Shown piece after piece: positions 1-8,751 of a DNA stretch of 64,000 bases. The position numbers were made by a program, and so were the translations under genes. The stretch is from positions 620,001-684,000 of the forward strand of contig NZ_JAHCQH010000015.1 of the NCBI RefSeq assembly GCF_018449475.1, in the 5' to 3' direction. Under the pieces are notes generated by a model. That model worked only from the letters and a program-made list of their open reading frames with translations, was not told the DNA's origin and made no database searches. Source of the stretch: Ancylobacter radicis (GTDB taxonomy: Bacteria; Pseudomonadota; Alphaproteobacteria; Rhizobiales; Xanthobacteraceae). Positions within the stretch are counted from its first letter, which is position 1. Every line of letters begins with the position of its first letter.

Positions 1-2
1 TG

Positions 3-77
3 GCGGCGCAACTGGGGCGGTGGCTGGAGCCATATCTGCCCGTGACCGTCAATGGCCCCACGGGGCCGGATCGCTGA
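3..77 (+). CDS. C-terminal tail of an unidentified protein (5' truncated by window edge)
   Basis: A reading frame enters from the left edge and stops at TGA 75-77, leaving only about 24 codons (ending ...PYLPVTVNGPTGPDR). That is too little to name a family. A strong intrinsic terminator starts 4 bp after the stop, which supports this being the real 3' end of a plus-strand gene rather than a chance frame. Function unknown. Confidence 0.4.
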   Translation, partial: AAQLGRWLEPYLPVTVNGPTGPDR

Positions 78-80
78 CGC

Positions 81-106
81 AAAAGGGCGCCGCAGGGCGC
101 CCTTTT
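81..106 (+). terminator. Rho-independent terminator
   Basis: The 11-bp arm AAAAGGGCGCC (81-91) pairs perfectly with GGCGCCCTTTT (96-106) across the loop GCAG, ending in a run of T. It lies just after the stop of the truncated left-edge gene. Because the arms carry both an A run and a T run it could work in either direction, but only the plus-strand gene ends here. Confidence 0.85.
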
Positions 107-123
107 ACATGTTGGCAGCGTCG

Positions 124-165
124 CCCCAGTAACTTGGCCCCAGTAACTTGGCCCCAGTAGCTTTG
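124..165. repeat. Three tandem 14-bp units
   Basis: CCCCAGTAACTTGG occurs twice in tandem (124-137 and 138-151), followed by a third, degenerate unit at 152-165. The array sits between the terminator and the start of the DUF1275 gene, so it falls in that gene's leader. A TTG inside it could extend that gene's frame upstream, but this looks like a by-product of the repeat. Confidence 0.6.
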
Positions 166-183
166 CTTCAGCAGCCCCGCCTC

Positions 184-858
184 ATGCCCAGCGGTATTCG
201 CCCTCTCCTGTTCGCCAGCTTCGCCACGCTGATCGCCGGCTTCGTCGACGCGGTCGGCTATGCGCATCTGGGCGGGCTGTTCCTGTCCTTCATGAGCGGC
301 AACAGCACCCGGCTCGGCATCCAGTTCGCCAGCGGCCACTGGGAGCTGGCCGGGCTGACCGCGACCATCGTCGCCAGCTTCACCGCCGGTGCCTTTCTCG
401 GCACGCGGCTGGCCGACGCGGCGGGTGACTGGAAGCTGGTCGCCATTCTCGCCGTCGAGGTCGCCCTGTTCGCGGCGGCGGCCCTGCTCACCGGCGCGGG
501 CGCCGGGGCGCCGGCGCTGATCCCGGTGGCGGTGGCGATGGGGATGCAGAACAGCGTCCACCAGCTGATCGCCGGGGCCGATATCGGCAAGAGCTTCGTC
601 ACCGGCGCGCTGTTCGGCGTCGGCCAGTCGCTGGCCCGGCTCTCCAGCGGCAGGAGTCGCCCTTCCGAGGCGCTGGCCTATGCCGGCTCATGGGCCTGTT
701 TCGTGGGTGGGGCGGGCATTGGCGCGCTGACGCTGGGGGCGCTGGGCCTGTCCCTCGCGCTGGTGGGAGCGGGCCTGCTGCTGGCGGGGCTGGCTCTCAC
801 CGCCCTGGCCTTCCACGGCCATCTAATCCACCCGGTCGGGGAATCGGGCGGCGACTAA
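184..858 (+). CDS. YoaK/DUF1275 family membrane protein
   Basis: This predicted inner-membrane protein of about 224 residues is built of roughly six hydrophobic helices separated by short loops. The N-terminal pattern (FASFATLIAGFVDAVGY, then a helix ending in FMSGNSTRLG) is the signature of the YoaK/DUF1275 family, whose biochemical role is unknown; transport has been suggested. The ATG at 184 is preferred over an in-frame TTG at 148 because the latter lies inside a tandem repeat and would add a non-hydrophobic leader. The gene stands alone and faces the next gene, ending 5 bp before that gene's stop. Confidence 0.8.
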   Translation: MPSGIRPLLFASFATLIAGFVDAVGYAHLGGLFLSFMSGNSTRLGIQFASGHWELAGLTATIVASFTAGAFLGTRLADAAGDWKLVAILAVEVALFAAAALLTGAGAGAPALIPVAVAMGMQNSVHQLIAGADIGKSFVTGALFGVGQSLARLSSGRSRPSEALAYAGSWACFVGGAGIGALTLGALGLSLALVGAGLLLAGLALTALAFHGHLIHPVGESGGD

Positions 859-863
859 GCCGG

Positions 864-1211
864 CTATTCCAGACCGATCGCGTCGCGCGCGGCGGCGACA
901 TCCTTCTGGCAGGCTTCTTCATCCCCGGCGGCGGCGGCCGCGCGGGCGCGCTCCAGCGCCTTCTGCGCGATCTCCGGCTTCACGCCATCGCCGATCTCCG
1001 CCTCGGTCTTGGCGAGGGCGGATGGCGAGGGATCGTGGCTGAGCAGCGCGCTGTCGCTCTCCGGCGCGCTCGGGCCGCTCGCGGCGAGGTCGGCGATCAT
1101 GCGGTCGAGCGCGGCCTGGGTGTCGTCGGCCGCCTGGGTGCAGGGGCTGGCCAGCGCGGCCGGCGCGGCGAGAAGAAGGGCGGCGAGAAGGAGCGGCAGG
1201 GTGGGCTTCAT
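864..1211 (-). CDS. Small exported hypothetical protein
   Basis: The product has 115 residues. It opens with a clear Sec signal peptide (MKPTLPLLLAALLLAAPAALA) followed by a likely cleavage after Ala-Leu-Ala. The mature part is alanine-rich, predicted mostly helical, with two cysteines (one just after the cleavage site, one near the C-terminus in EEACQKD) that could form a disulfide in the periplasm. I do not recognise the family. The gene is convergent with the DUF1275 gene. Confidence 0.65.
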   Translation of the reverse strand: MKPTLPLLLAALLLAAPAALASPCTQAADDTQAALDRMIADLAASGPSAPESDSALLSHDPSPSALAKTEAEIGDGVKPEIAQKALERARAAAAAGDEEACQKDVAAARDAIGLE

Positions 1212-1316
1212 GATCTGTCTCTAACGCGCGGCGACGCAGGGCACCTCAGTCTAGCAGCAGGAGCGGGGCCATTTCGAGCGCGACCTGATGCCGGCCGGCG
1301 CGGCACCGGCACCGCG

Positions 1317-1910
1317 CTAGTCCCGCGCGATCAGCTCGCGCTCGCCGCGATGCACCGACAGGGAACCGATCGGCCGGCCCGGCGCGCGGCGGCGCAGCAT
1401 GGTCGGGCGGCGGTGCTTGAGCGCGCCGCGCCGCCGGCGGCGCAGGCGCGGGGTGGCGACGGTGAGCCGGCCGATCATCTGATAGGCCGGGCGGCGCGAA
1501 CCGTCCGCCTCGGTGATCAGCATGGGCAGGCCGAGCGCGGTGCTCCAGCCGCGCCATTCCGCCACCACATCGTCGATATGCGGCGCCGAATAGAGCGTCA
1601 CCGACAGCGCCGGATCGGCGTGGACCAGCACGATGGCCACGCCATCGTCGTCGCCCTCGGGATCGAGCAGCGCCACGGCGAGGCCCTGATAGGCGGACAG
1701 CGCCAGACGCAGCTTCATCGGCGCCCCGGCGCTGCGCCGGCGCAGCACGAGATGGTCGCGGTAGAGTTCGATCCGCCGCACGCCATTATCGGCCGCCGGA
1801 TCGATCGACTGGAAGATGAGCGGATACTGGGCGTCCTCGCTGGGACGCTCCAGGCTCACATAGGGGTAGATCGGATCGGAGGCCCGCGCCTCCGCTCTGA
1901 ACGGACGCAT
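1317..1910 (-). CDS. DUF6101 family protein
   Basis: A 197-residue cytoplasmic protein without signal peptide or membrane segment. The N-terminal two thirds is mixed alpha/beta (IELYRDHLVLRRRSAG is a typical strand), and the C-terminus holds a very arginine-rich patch (residues about 155-180) that could bind nucleic acid or an acidic surface. The overall pattern matches DUF6101, a Hyphomicrobiales family of unknown function; this assignment is from memory of the family. The 220 bp between this gene and the divergent cysQ-like gene must hold both promoters, but I see no convincing boxes there. Confidence 0.6.
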   Translation of the reverse strand: MRPFRAEARASDPIYPYVSLERPSEDAQYPLIFQSIDPAADNGVRRIELYRDHLVLRRRSAGAPMKLRLALSAYQGLAVALLDPEGDDDGVAIVLVHADPALSVTLYSAPHIDDVVAEWRGWSTALGLPMLITEADGSRRPAYQMIGRLTVATPRLRRRRRGALKHRRPTMLRRRAPGRPIGSLSVHRGERELIARD

Positions 1911-2130
1911 GATCGTTATCCCTGCCGGTTTTCAGGCTCTAGCGGCCCCGGTCGTATCGGGAAGCTAACGCCCGACCCCTCGCTTCGGGCTTAAGGGAAA
2001 TGGTTGATCGTTTCTTCGCGCCGGAAAGGCGGGCGCTTTCGCCCTCTATGCTTGACGGAACCTTGCAGCCGCGCGCGGCCGAGCGAACTGGACGGTTGCC
2101 AGCCGCGCCCGCTGCGCTTAAGCCGCCCGG

Positions 2131-2946
2131 ATGAATAACAACCCCGACGACGCCCCGCCCCCTCCGCTCGATCCGCTGGCCGATCCGGCCGTCGCGGCGC
2201 AGCACCTCGCCGAGGCGGTGGTGGCGGCGGGCGCGGTCGCGGTCGCCATGTTCCGCGACGGCGTGAAGTCCTGGTCGAAGCATAATGACTCGCCGGTCAC
2301 CGAGGCCGATCTCGCCGTCGACCAGATGCTGCGCGAGCGGCTCGGCCGTCTCGGCCCCGATTATGGCTGGCTGTCGGAAGAGACCGTGGACGAGCCCTCC
2401 CGGCTCGACCGCCGCCGGGTGTGGATCGTCGATCCGATCGACGGCACGCGGGCCTATATGGCCGGCGGGCAGGACTGGTGCGTCGAGGCGGCGCTGGTGG
2501 AGGACGGGCGGCCGATCGCCGGCGCGCTGTTCGCCCCGGTGACGGAGGAACTGTTCATCGCCGTGCTGGGCGGCGGCGCCACCCGCAACGGGCGCCCCAT
2601 CGAGGCCTCGCAGATGACGCAGATCGCCGGCGCGCGGGTGGACGGGCCGGTCCCCTTCCTCAATCATATCGACCGCGACGGCACCACGCACCGCGTCCAG
2701 CGCATCCGCTCGCTGGCGCTGCGCATCGCCCGCGTGGCCACCGGGGAACTCGATGCGGCATTTGCATCGCCCAATGGCAATGACTGGGACCTTGCCGCCG
2801 CCGACCTTTTGGTGCACGAAGCAGGGGGACGCCTGACCACGCTCGACGGCCTTCCCCTCGCCTATAACGCTCCGGTGCCGCGCCATGGGGCGCTGGTATC
2901 GGCAGGCACGCTTCTGTACCCCTCCCTCATGGGCAGGGTGCGCTGA
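2131..2946 (+). CDS. cysQ: 3'(2'),5'-bisphosphate nucleotidase / inositol monophosphatase family (CysQ-like)
   Basis: This 271-residue metal-dependent phosphatase belongs to the FIG/IMPase superfamily. The key motifs are visible: SEETVDE near residue 82, WIVDPIDGTRAYM at 98-110 (the DPIDGT metal site) and NDWDLAAADLLVHEAGG at about 217-233 (the WD..A site). CysQ hydrolyses 3'-phosphoadenosine 5'-phosphate from sulfate assimilation; close relatives act on inositol phosphate or histidinol phosphate, so the substrate is inferred. It heads the cluster leading into DUF4170, DUF374, waaA and lpxK, an arrangement common in Hyphomicrobiales. Confidence 0.82.
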   Translation: MNNNPDDAPPPPLDPLADPAVAAQHLAEAVVAAGAVAVAMFRDGVKSWSKHNDSPVTEADLAVDQMLRERLGRLGPDYGWLSEETVDEPSRLDRRRVWIVDPIDGTRAYMAGGQDWCVEAALVEDGRPIAGALFAPVTEELFIAVLGGGATRNGRPIEASQMTQIAGARVDGPVPFLNHIDRDGTTHRVQRIRSLALRIARVATGELDAAFASPNGNDWDLAAADLLVHEAGGRLTTLDGLPLAYNAPVPRHGALVSAGTLLYPSLMGRVR

Positions 2947-3011
2947 AGACGCGGCCCGCAGGCGAGAAGGCGGGCCACCCGGATCGGAAACAACGGCAGC
3001 AGACTGAGATC

Positions 3012-3248
3012 ATGACCAGCCCTCAGCTTCTTCATCTGGTGTTCGGCGGCGAACTCGAAAACCTCGACGGCGTCACCTTCAAGGACCTCGACAAGCTCGA
3101 TGTCGTGGGCATCTTCCCGAACTATGCCACCGCTCACGCGGCCTGGAAGGCCCGGGCGCAGCAGACCGTGGACAATGCCCAGATGCGCTATTTCGTCGTC
3201 CATTTGCACCGCCTGCTGGATCCCGAGACCAGCCCGGCCGCTCGCTGA
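3012..3248 (+). CDS. DUF4170 domain protein
   Basis: A 78-residue cytoplasmic protein whose sequence (LHLVFGGEL near the start, then DLDKLDVVGIFPNYATAHAAWKA, with FVVHLHRLLDP at the end) matches DUF4170, a small alphaproteobacterial family without known function. It lies 65 bp after the cysQ-like gene and 17 bp before the DUF374 acyltransferase gene, so it is probably cotranscribed. The constant linkage of this family to Kdo/lipid A genes hints at an envelope-related role, but that is inference. Confidence 0.8.
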   Translation: MTSPQLLHLVFGGELENLDGVTFKDLDKLDVVGIFPNYATAHAAWKARAQQTVDNAQMRYFVVHLHRLLDPETSPAAR

Positions 3249-3265
3249 CACTGCGGCATCCGATA

Positions 3266-4024
3266 ATGTGGCGTAGGCTGCGCACTTCGCAGACGGTGCG
3301 GACCGTGCTCGGCCGGGGCATGGCCGGCTATCTGCGCCTTGTCTGGCGCACCCAGCGCGTGGTGATGGAGCCGGCCAATCTCTATGAGCTGGCCGATGCC
3401 CAGCTGCCGATGATCCTGACCTTCTGGCACGGGCAGCATTTCCTCACCCCGTTCCTGATGAAGCCCTATCACCGCGCCCGCGTGATGATCTCGCGCAGCG
3501 CCGATGCCGATGTGAACGCCATCGCCGCCGAGGCGCTCGGCATCGGCACGGTGCGCGGCTCGGGCGCGCAGGGGCGCGATTTCCGCGTCAAGGGCGGATT
3601 CAACGCCACGCTGGAGATGATCCGCCACCTCTCCGAAGGCACCAATGTCGCGATGACCGCCGATGTGCCGAAGATCTCGCGCATCGCCGGGCTGGGCGTC
3701 GTCACCATCGCCAAACATTCCGGCCGGCCGATCTACCCGGTCGCCATCGCCACCTCGCGCCGCGTGCTGGCGCGCAGCTGGGACCGCGCGGCGATCCATC
3801 TCCCGTTCGGCCGCGCCGCCGTGGTCGCCGGCGAGGGCGTGCTGGTCGCCCCGGATGCCGGCCCGGAGGAGCTGGAGGCCGCCCGTCACGAGGTGCAGCG
3901 CCAGCTCAACGCCGCCACCGCGCGGGCCGAGGAACTGGTGGGGCGCCGGCCCGCGGCTCATCTGGCGCCGGCCCGCCCGCCGCACGGCGACGCGCCGGCA
4001 TCCTCCGGGCCGGCCAATGGCTAG
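3266..4024 (+). CDS. DUF374 lysophospholipid acyltransferase-like protein
   Basis: A 252-residue member of the DUF374 group of LPLAT acyltransferases. Visible landmarks are TFWHGQHFLTPF, where the His is the candidate catalytic residue, the GSGAQGRDFRVKGG segment, and the stretch NVAMTADVPKISRIAGLGV, which resembles the acceptor-site region of late lipid A acyltransferases. A likely role is acyl transfer in outer-membrane lipid synthesis; the substrate is not known. The last ten or so codons form a Pro/Ala-rich tail. Its stop overlaps the waaA start by 8 bp, implying translational coupling. Confidence 0.82.
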   Translation: MWRRLRTSQTVRTVLGRGMAGYLRLVWRTQRVVMEPANLYELADAQLPMILTFWHGQHFLTPFLMKPYHRARVMISRSADADVNAIAAEALGIGTVRGSGAQGRDFRVKGGFNATLEMIRHLSEGTNVAMTADVPKISRIAGLGVVTIAKHSGRPIYPVAIATSRRVLARSWDRAAIHLPFGRAAVVAGEGVLVAPDAGPEELEAARHEVQRQLNAATARAEELVGRRPAAHLAPARPPHGDAPASSGPANG

Positions 4025-5312
4025 GGCACGCTCCACCCTGCTCATTCGCGGCTATCGCCTCGCCACCTGGCTCGCCACGCCCTTCGTCTGGCTGATGCTG
4101 ATGCGCCGGCTGAAGCGCGGCAAGGAAGACCCGGCGCGGCTGCGCGAGCGTTATGGCCATGCCGGCGCGCCGCGCCCCAAGGGGCCGCTGGTCTGGGTGC
4201 ACGGGGCGAGCGTCGGCGAGATGCTGGCCGTGCTGCCGCTGATGGACCGGCTGCGCGCGCGCGGCTTCAAGGTGCTGCTGACCTCGGGCACGGTGACCTC
4301 GGCCCGGCTCGCCGCCTCGCGCCTGCCGCCGGACATCGTGCACCAGTTCGTGCCGCTCGATTCGCCGCTGTTCCTGCGCCGCTTCCTCAAGCACTGGCGG
4401 CCGGACCTCGTGCTGCTGGTCGAATCGGAGCTGTGGCCGAACCTGCTGATCGAGGTGAATGCGCGGCGCACGCCGCTGGTGCTGGTGAATGCGCGCATGT
4501 CGCCGAAATCCTTCGCCAACTGGCAGAAGGTCGCCGGCAGCGTGAAGGCGCTGCTCGGGCGGGTCGATCTGTGCCTCGCGCAGGCGCCGGATGACGCCGA
4601 ACGGCTGCGCGCGCTGGGCGCCCCGCGCGTGGCGGTGACCGGCAATCTGAAATTCGATTCGCCCCCGCCGCCGGTCGACCTGATGGCCTTCGACCAGCTC
4701 CGCGCCGCCTCGACCGGGCGCACCGTATTCGTCGCTGCCTCGACCCATCCGGGCGAGGAAGCGGTGCTGATCGAGGCGCATCAGCGGCTGGTCAAGGAAA
4801 TCCCCAACCTGCTGACCATCATCGCCCCGCGTCATCCCGAGCGCGGGCTGGAGATCGCCCAGTTCGCCAGCGAGGTCGATTGCCCGGCGGTGCTGCGCTC
4901 GGACGGCTATCTGCCGGACCGGGGGACGGCGCTCTACATCGCCGACACGATCGGCGAGCTGGGCCTGTTCTACCGGCTCGGCGCCGTGGCTTTTCTGGGC
5001 GGCTCGCTGGCGCGCAAGGGCGGGCAGAATCCGATCGAGCCGATCAAGCTCGACATGGCGATCCTGCACGGGCCCAACACCACCAATTTCAGCGATCTCT
5101 ACAGCGAACTCGACGCCCATCGCGGCGCGGCGCTGGTGGAGGATGCGCGGGCCATGGCGGCCACCGCCTTCACTTTGTTCAAGGACACGGCGGCGCGCGA
5201 GCGGATGATCCGCGCCGGGCAGGCGACGATCGACAGTTTCGGCGGCGCGCTGGGGCGCACCCTGGTCGCCATCGACCCCTATCTGGTGCAGATACGTCTC
5301 GAAAGGCGCTGA
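4017..5312 (+). CDS. waaA: 3-deoxy-D-manno-octulosonic acid (Kdo) transferase
   Basis: WaaA/KdtA moves Kdo from CMP-Kdo onto lipid IVA at the inner-membrane face. The 431-residue protein has an N-terminal membrane anchor (about residues 8-29), then the GT-B N-domain with WVHGASVGE (59-68), whose Glu is the expected catalytic base. The C-domain contains the VAASTHPGEE, IIAPRHPER and FLGGSLARKGGQNPIEP motifs that bind the nucleotide sugar. The ATG at 4017 overlaps the upstream stop by 8 bp and places the anchor at the usual distance. An in-frame extension upstream exists but would run through the DUF374 gene. lpxK follows 3 bp later. Confidence 0.95.
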   Translation: MARARSTLLIRGYRLATWLATPFVWLMLMRRLKRGKEDPARLRERYGHAGAPRPKGPLVWVHGASVGEMLAVLPLMDRLRARGFKVLLTSGTVTSARLAASRLPPDIVHQFVPLDSPLFLRRFLKHWRPDLVLLVESELWPNLLIEVNARRTPLVLVNARMSPKSFANWQKVAGSVKALLGRVDLCLAQAPDDAERLRALGAPRVAVTGNLKFDSPPPPVDLMAFDQLRAASTGRTVFVAASTHPGEEAVLIEAHQRLVKEIPNLLTIIAPRHPERGLEIAQFASEVDCPAVLRSDGYLPDRGTALYIADTIGELGLFYRLGAVAFLGGSLARKGGQNPIEPIKLDMAILHGPNTTNFSDLYSELDAHRGAALVEDARAMAATAFTLFKDTAARERMIRAGQATIDSFGGALGRTLVAIDPYLVQIRLERR

Positions 5313-5315
5313 GCG

Positions 5316-6326
5316 ATGCAGGCGCCGCATTTCTGGTGGCAACGCGAGCGGACGCTGGCGGCAAACCTTCTCTCCCCGCTCGGCGCGCTGGTCGGCGGGG
5401 TGACGCTGGCGCGGCTGCGCACGGCCGGCACCGCCGTCGGCGTGCCGGTGATCTGCGTCGGCAACCCGACGGTGGGGGGCGCGGGCAAGACGCCGACGGT
5501 GATCCAGCTGGCCCGCCGGCTGATCGCGCAGAACCGCAACCCGGTCATTCTCACGCGCGGCTATGGCGGGCGCGAGCGCGGGCCGCTGCGGGTCGACCCG
5601 CGTCTGCACAAGGCGGCGGATGTGGGGGACGAGCCGCTGCTGCTCGCCCGCGCCGCGCCGACCTATGTGGCGCGCGACCGTCTGCTCGGCGCGCAGGCGG
5701 CGGCGCAAACCGGCGCCGATGTCGTGCTGATGGATGACGGCTTCCAGAACCCGGCCATCGCCAAGGCGCTGTCCATCCTCGTGGTGGATGCCGGGGTGGG
5801 CGTCGGCAACGGGCTGTGCCTGCCGGCCGGGCCGCTGCGCGCCCCGCTCGCCCCGCAACTGGAGCGGGCGCAGGCGCTGCTCGTCGTCGGCGAGGGCGCG
5901 CCGGGCGAGCGGGTGGCGCGCGAGGGCTATGCGGCAGGGGTGAGCGTGCTGCGCGGGCGGCTCGCCCCGGACGCCCATGTCGTGGCGCGGCTGTTCGGGC
6001 GGCGCGTGCTGGCCTATGCCGGCATCGGCCGGCCCGCCAAATTCTTCGAGACGCTTCGCAGCCTCGGCGTGCTCACCACGGTGACGCGCGCCTTCCCCGA
6101 CCATCACGTCTTCACCCCGGCGGAGATGGCCGAGCTTCAGGTGCAGGCGGCGCGGCAAGACCTGCTGCTGGTCACCACCGAGAAGGACGCGGCGCGGCTC
6201 GCCGGCTCCGACGCCGGGCGGACCCTGCTGGAAATGAGCGAGATTCTGCCGGTGCGCCTCGCGCTGGAGCCGCACAGCGCCAAGACGCTGGACCGGCTGA
6301 TCGCCGGCGCGCTGCGCCTCGACTGA
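5316..6326 (+). CDS. lpxK: Tetraacyldisaccharide 4'-kinase
   Basis: LpxK phosphorylates the 4' position of the lipid A disaccharide precursor at the inner membrane. The 336-residue protein has a hydrophobic N-terminal segment (about 14-34), a Walker A loop GNPTVGGAGKTP at 49-60, the RGYGGRERG motif, and the DDGFQNP motif with its catalytic acidic pair. The C-terminal half contains the conserved VTTEKDAARL segment. It starts 3 bp after waaA and is clearly in the same operon. The stop is followed by a small CTGA-AAGC-TCAG inverted repeat shared with the convergent DUF2093 gene. Confidence 0.95.
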   Translation: MQAPHFWWQRERTLAANLLSPLGALVGGVTLARLRTAGTAVGVPVICVGNPTVGGAGKTPTVIQLARRLIAQNRNPVILTRGYGGRERGPLRVDPRLHKAADVGDEPLLLARAAPTYVARDRLLGAQAAAQTGADVVLMDDGFQNPAIAKALSILVVDAGVGVGNGLCLPAGPLRAPLAPQLERAQALLVVGEGAPGERVAREGYAAGVSVLRGRLAPDAHVVARLFGRRVLAYAGIGRPAKFFETLRSLGVLTTVTRAFPDHHVFTPAEMAELQVQAARQDLLLVTTEKDAARLAGSDAGRTLLEMSEILPVRLALEPHSAKTLDRLIAGALRLD

Positions 6327-6330
6327 AAGC

Positions 6331-6555
6331 TCAGCCGGCCTTGACGCGGTCGGGGTGCAGGCGCGCCAGCACCGCCTGCGGGGTGGCATAGGCTTCCTGC
6401 AGGTCGACGCTCCAATAGCGCAGCTCGTCGAGCGGGATCGACTGGCCGGTCACGGCGCAGCGCACGAAGGTGCCGGGCCGCACGACCCGGAAATCGCCGT
6501 CGAGATAGCGCACCTCGGCTTCGCCGGAGGCGGAGAAACGTTCGAAGCGGTTCAT
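6331..6555 (-). CDS. DUF2093 family protein
   Basis: A 74-residue protein whose core (VRYLDGDFRVVRPGTFVRC, then GQSIPLDELRYWSVDLQEAY) is the hallmark of DUF2093, a small alphaproteobacterial family of unknown function. The start at 6555 (MNRFERF) is chosen because AAGGA lies 11 bp upstream; an alternative ATG at 6567 would add four residues but has that purine run directly abutting it. The gene is convergent with lpxK with a 4-bp gap. Confidence 0.82.
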   Translation of the reverse strand: MNRFERFSASGEAEVRYLDGDFRVVRPGTFVRCAVTGQSIPLDELRYWSVDLQEAYATPQAVLARLHPDRVKAG

Positions 6556-6669
6556 GGTCCCGCTCATCCTTCTGGTCGACCGGCCCCGACCATACCGATC
6601 CGGGAGCCGTTCCGGCAAGTGCCGGCGGTCAGGAGCGCCGGGCACGCGCCCGGCGGTGAGGGCTAGAGC

Positions 6670-6727
6670 TTGTTCTGACGCCTTTTCTTCACGCGAACCG
6701 GAATCCAATTCGCTCGAAAATGCTCTA
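6670..6727 (-). repeat. 58-bp dispersed repeat, copy 1
   Basis: This segment matches 50115-50172 at 55 of 58 positions. It can fold: GCGAA pairs with TTCGC and flanking TTTTC pairs with GAAAA around a central CCGGAATCC loop. Its right end, CTA at 6725-6727, is the TAG stop codon of xseA on the minus strand. On the left the sequence TAGAGC (6664-6669) mirrors the GCTCTA at the right end, giving this copy short inverted ends. I recognise the motif as a common intergenic repeat of Hyphomicrobiales genomes. Confidence 0.85.
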
Positions 6728-8359
6728 ATTGCCGAACAAGGTGGGCTGGCTCGTCTCATCCGCAAGGGATTTGGCGGCGGCTTTCGTCTTGCGCGGCGCG
6801 CGCGGGGCGGGCTTCTCCCCGGCCGGCGGCGCGGGGGGCGGGGCGAGCGCCGGCCCCTCCCCGGCGGTGACGGCGACCCGCCCGTCGCGGAACTCGATCT
6901 CCAGCCCCTGCCCGGCGCTCACCGCGGCGGCGGCATGGACCGGCTGGCCCTCGCCATCGCGCACCAGCGCGAAGCCGCGATCGAGCACGCCCTTATAGGA
7001 CAGCGCGGCCAGCAGCTTGGAGGCGCGCTCCAGCCGGCGCTCGCGGTCGAGCCTTTGCTGCGCATGGACACGGCGCAGACGCTCCAGCCAGCCGCCCAGC
7101 CGGTCGCGGCCGCGCTCCAGCCGGTTGCGCTGCGCCTGCGCGGCCAGCGCCAGCCGGGTCTCGATCCGCGCCAGTTCGCGCCGATGCGCGGCCGTATTGC
7201 CGGTGAGCGCGCGCGGCAGGCGAGCCAGCACGCCGGCGAGCCGTTCGCGCCGCCGGGTGACGGCCACGGCGAGCATCTGCGGGGAAAAGCGGCCCTCGAC
7301 ACGGGTGAGGCGCAGCCGGTGCGCCCCGGCATTGGCTTTCAGCGCGCGCGGCAGGCGCCCGCTCGCGAGGTCGAGACGCTGGCGCGGCACGGCGAGCAGC
7401 GCCTCGCCACTCGGCAGCAGGCGGCCGAGGCTGCGCAGATCGGCGCGGCGACGCTCGGTGCCGCGCAGCAGCGCGCCGGTGAGCCGCGCCTTGAGGCTGC
7501 CGATCTCGGCGATCAGCTCGCCGCGCACCGGCACCGCCATTTCCGCCGCCGCCGTGGGGGTGGGGGCGCGCACATCCGCCGCGAAGTCGATCAGCGTGAC
7601 GTCGGTCTCATGGCCGACGGCGGAGATCAGCGGGATCGCGCTTTCCGCCGCCGCCCGCACCACCGCCTCGTCGGAAAAGCCGAGCAGGTCTTCCAGCGAG
7701 CCGCCGCCGCGCGCGACGATCAGCACGTCCGGGCGCGGAATGGGACCGTTGGCGGGAAGCGCATTGAAGCCGCGAATGGCGGCGGCCACTTCCGCCCCGG
7801 ACGTGTCGCCCTGCACCCGCACCGGCCAGACCAGCACATGGCGCGGGAAACGGTCGGACAGGCGATGGAGAATGTCGCGGATCACCGCCCCGGTCGGCGA
7901 GGTGACGACGCCGATGACACCGGGCAGGAAGGGCGGGCGGCGCTTGCGCTCGGGCGCGAACAGGCCCTCGGCGCCGAGGCGGCGCTTGCGCTCCTCCAGC
8001 ATCGCCATGATCGCGCCGGCACCGGCGAATTCCAGCTGCTCGATGACGATCTGGTAGGAGGATTTGCCGGGAAAGGTGGTGATGCGCCCGATGGCGACCA
8101 CTTCCAGCCCTTCCTCCGGCTTCAGCCTGAGCCGGCCGAACACGCCCTTCCACACGACCGCGTCGATGCGGGCATTCTGGTCCTTCAGCGAGAAATAGGC
8201 GTGGCCCGAGGAATGCGGCCCGCGATAGCCGGAGATCTCCCCGCGCACCCGCACATGGCCGAACGCATCCTCCACCGTGCGCTTGAGCGCGCCGGAGAGT
8301 TCCGAGACGGTCCAGTCGGGGGCGTTGGAGACAGGCGATTCGGAGAGCGTATCGGGCAT
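6725..8359 (-). CDS. xseA: Exodeoxyribonuclease VII large subunit
   Basis: XseA with XseB degrades single-stranded DNA into acid-soluble oligonucleotides in repair. The 544-residue protein has an N-terminal OB-fold ([45 protein letters not shown]), the catalytic core with [25 protein letters not shown] and [17 protein letters not shown], then a long arginine-rich coiled region. The start at 8359 is the last ATG before the OB-fold; the frame is open further upstream only because it reads through intergenic repeats. The TAG stop is supplied by the 58-bp repeat. The C-terminus (about 500-540) is Pro/Ala/Lys-rich and probably disordered. No xseB is nearby. Confidence 0.95.
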   Translation of the reverse strand: MPDTLSESPVSNAPDWTVSELSGALKRTVEDAFGHVRVRGEISGYRGPHSSGHAYFSLKDQNARIDAVVWKGVFGRLRLKPEEGLEVVAIGRITTFPGKSSYQIVIEQLEFAGAGAIMAMLEERKRRLGAEGLFAPERKRRPPFLPGVIGVVTSPTGAVIRDILHRLSDRFPRHVLVWPVRVQGDTSGAEVAAAIRGFNALPANGPIPRPDVLIVARGGGSLEDLLGFSDEAVVRAAAESAIPLISAVGHETDVTLIDFAADVRAPTPTAAAEMAVPVRGELIAEIGSLKARLTGALLRGTERRRADLRSLGRLLPSGEALLAVPRQRLDLASGRLPRALKANAGAHRLRLTRVEGRFSPQMLAVAVTRRRERLAGVLARLPRALTGNTAAHRRELARIETRLALAAQAQRNRLERGRDRLGGWLERLRRVHAQQRLDRERRLERASKLLAALSYKGVLDRGFALVRDGEGQPVHAAAAVSAGQGLEIEFRDGRVAVTAGEGPALAPPPAPPAGEKPAPRAPRKTKAAAKSLADETSQPTLFGN

Positions 8360-8427
8360 GGGGGAGTCATAATGGCTTTTCGCGCGAAGCAGAAATTGAC
8401 CCGGCGTCATGGCCGGGCTTGACCCGG

Positions 8428-8526
8428 CGTCATGGCCGGGCTTGACCCGGCCATCCACGTCTTGCTGCCACATCTTGCTGCCGCACCGAAGACGTGGATC
8501 CCCGGATCAAGTCCGGGGATGACGGT
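8428..8526. repeat. 99-bp direct repeat, copy A (composite palindromic element)
   Basis: This unit recurs at 8573-8671 with two mismatches in 99 bp. It is made of a palindrome-bearing monomer (GTCATGGCCGGGCTTGACCC...CCATCCACG), a 37-bp spacer, and a second monomer in inverted orientation (CGTGGATCCCCGG...GGGGATGAC). An extra half monomer (GTCATGGCCGGGCTTGACCC) precedes it at 8407-8426. Translated frames here read like [10 protein letters not shown], which is often mis-annotated as protein. The 390-bp gap between xseA and glyQ holds little else. Confidence 0.85.
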
Positions 8527-8572
8527 GTTCTGCGAGATGACGGCGCGCTTCGGGCATTCCGGGACAGTGCGC

Positions 8573-8671
8573 CGTCATGGCCGGGCTTGACCCGGCCATC
8601 CACGCCTTGCCGCCACATCTTGCTGCCGCACCGAAGACGTGGATCCCCGGATCAAGTCCGGGGATGACGGT
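8573..8671. repeat. 99-bp direct repeat, copy B
   Basis: This is the second copy of the composite element at 8428-8526, in the same orientation, separated from it by 46 bp of unrelated sequence. Near identity of the two copies (97/99) suggests recent duplication or gene conversion. It ends 80 bp before the glyQ start. Confidence 0.85.
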
Positions 8672-8751
8672 CTGCGGCCCCCCCACCTTGATCCCCGCCC
8701 TTGCCCGGCCTAGGTTGCGCCGCCTTCTCAAGCCAACCGCCGGCCTTCCCG

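Noticed and set aside
3906..6389. An 827-codon open frame on the minus strand opposite waaA and lpxK
   Set aside because: It is an antisense shadow of GC-rich genes: Arg/His/Ala-rich, no family motif, and both plus-strand genes are unmistakable.
8430..8731. Short frames reading [14 protein letters not shown] peptides
   Set aside because: They are translations of the palindromic intergenic repeats, a known source of false genes.
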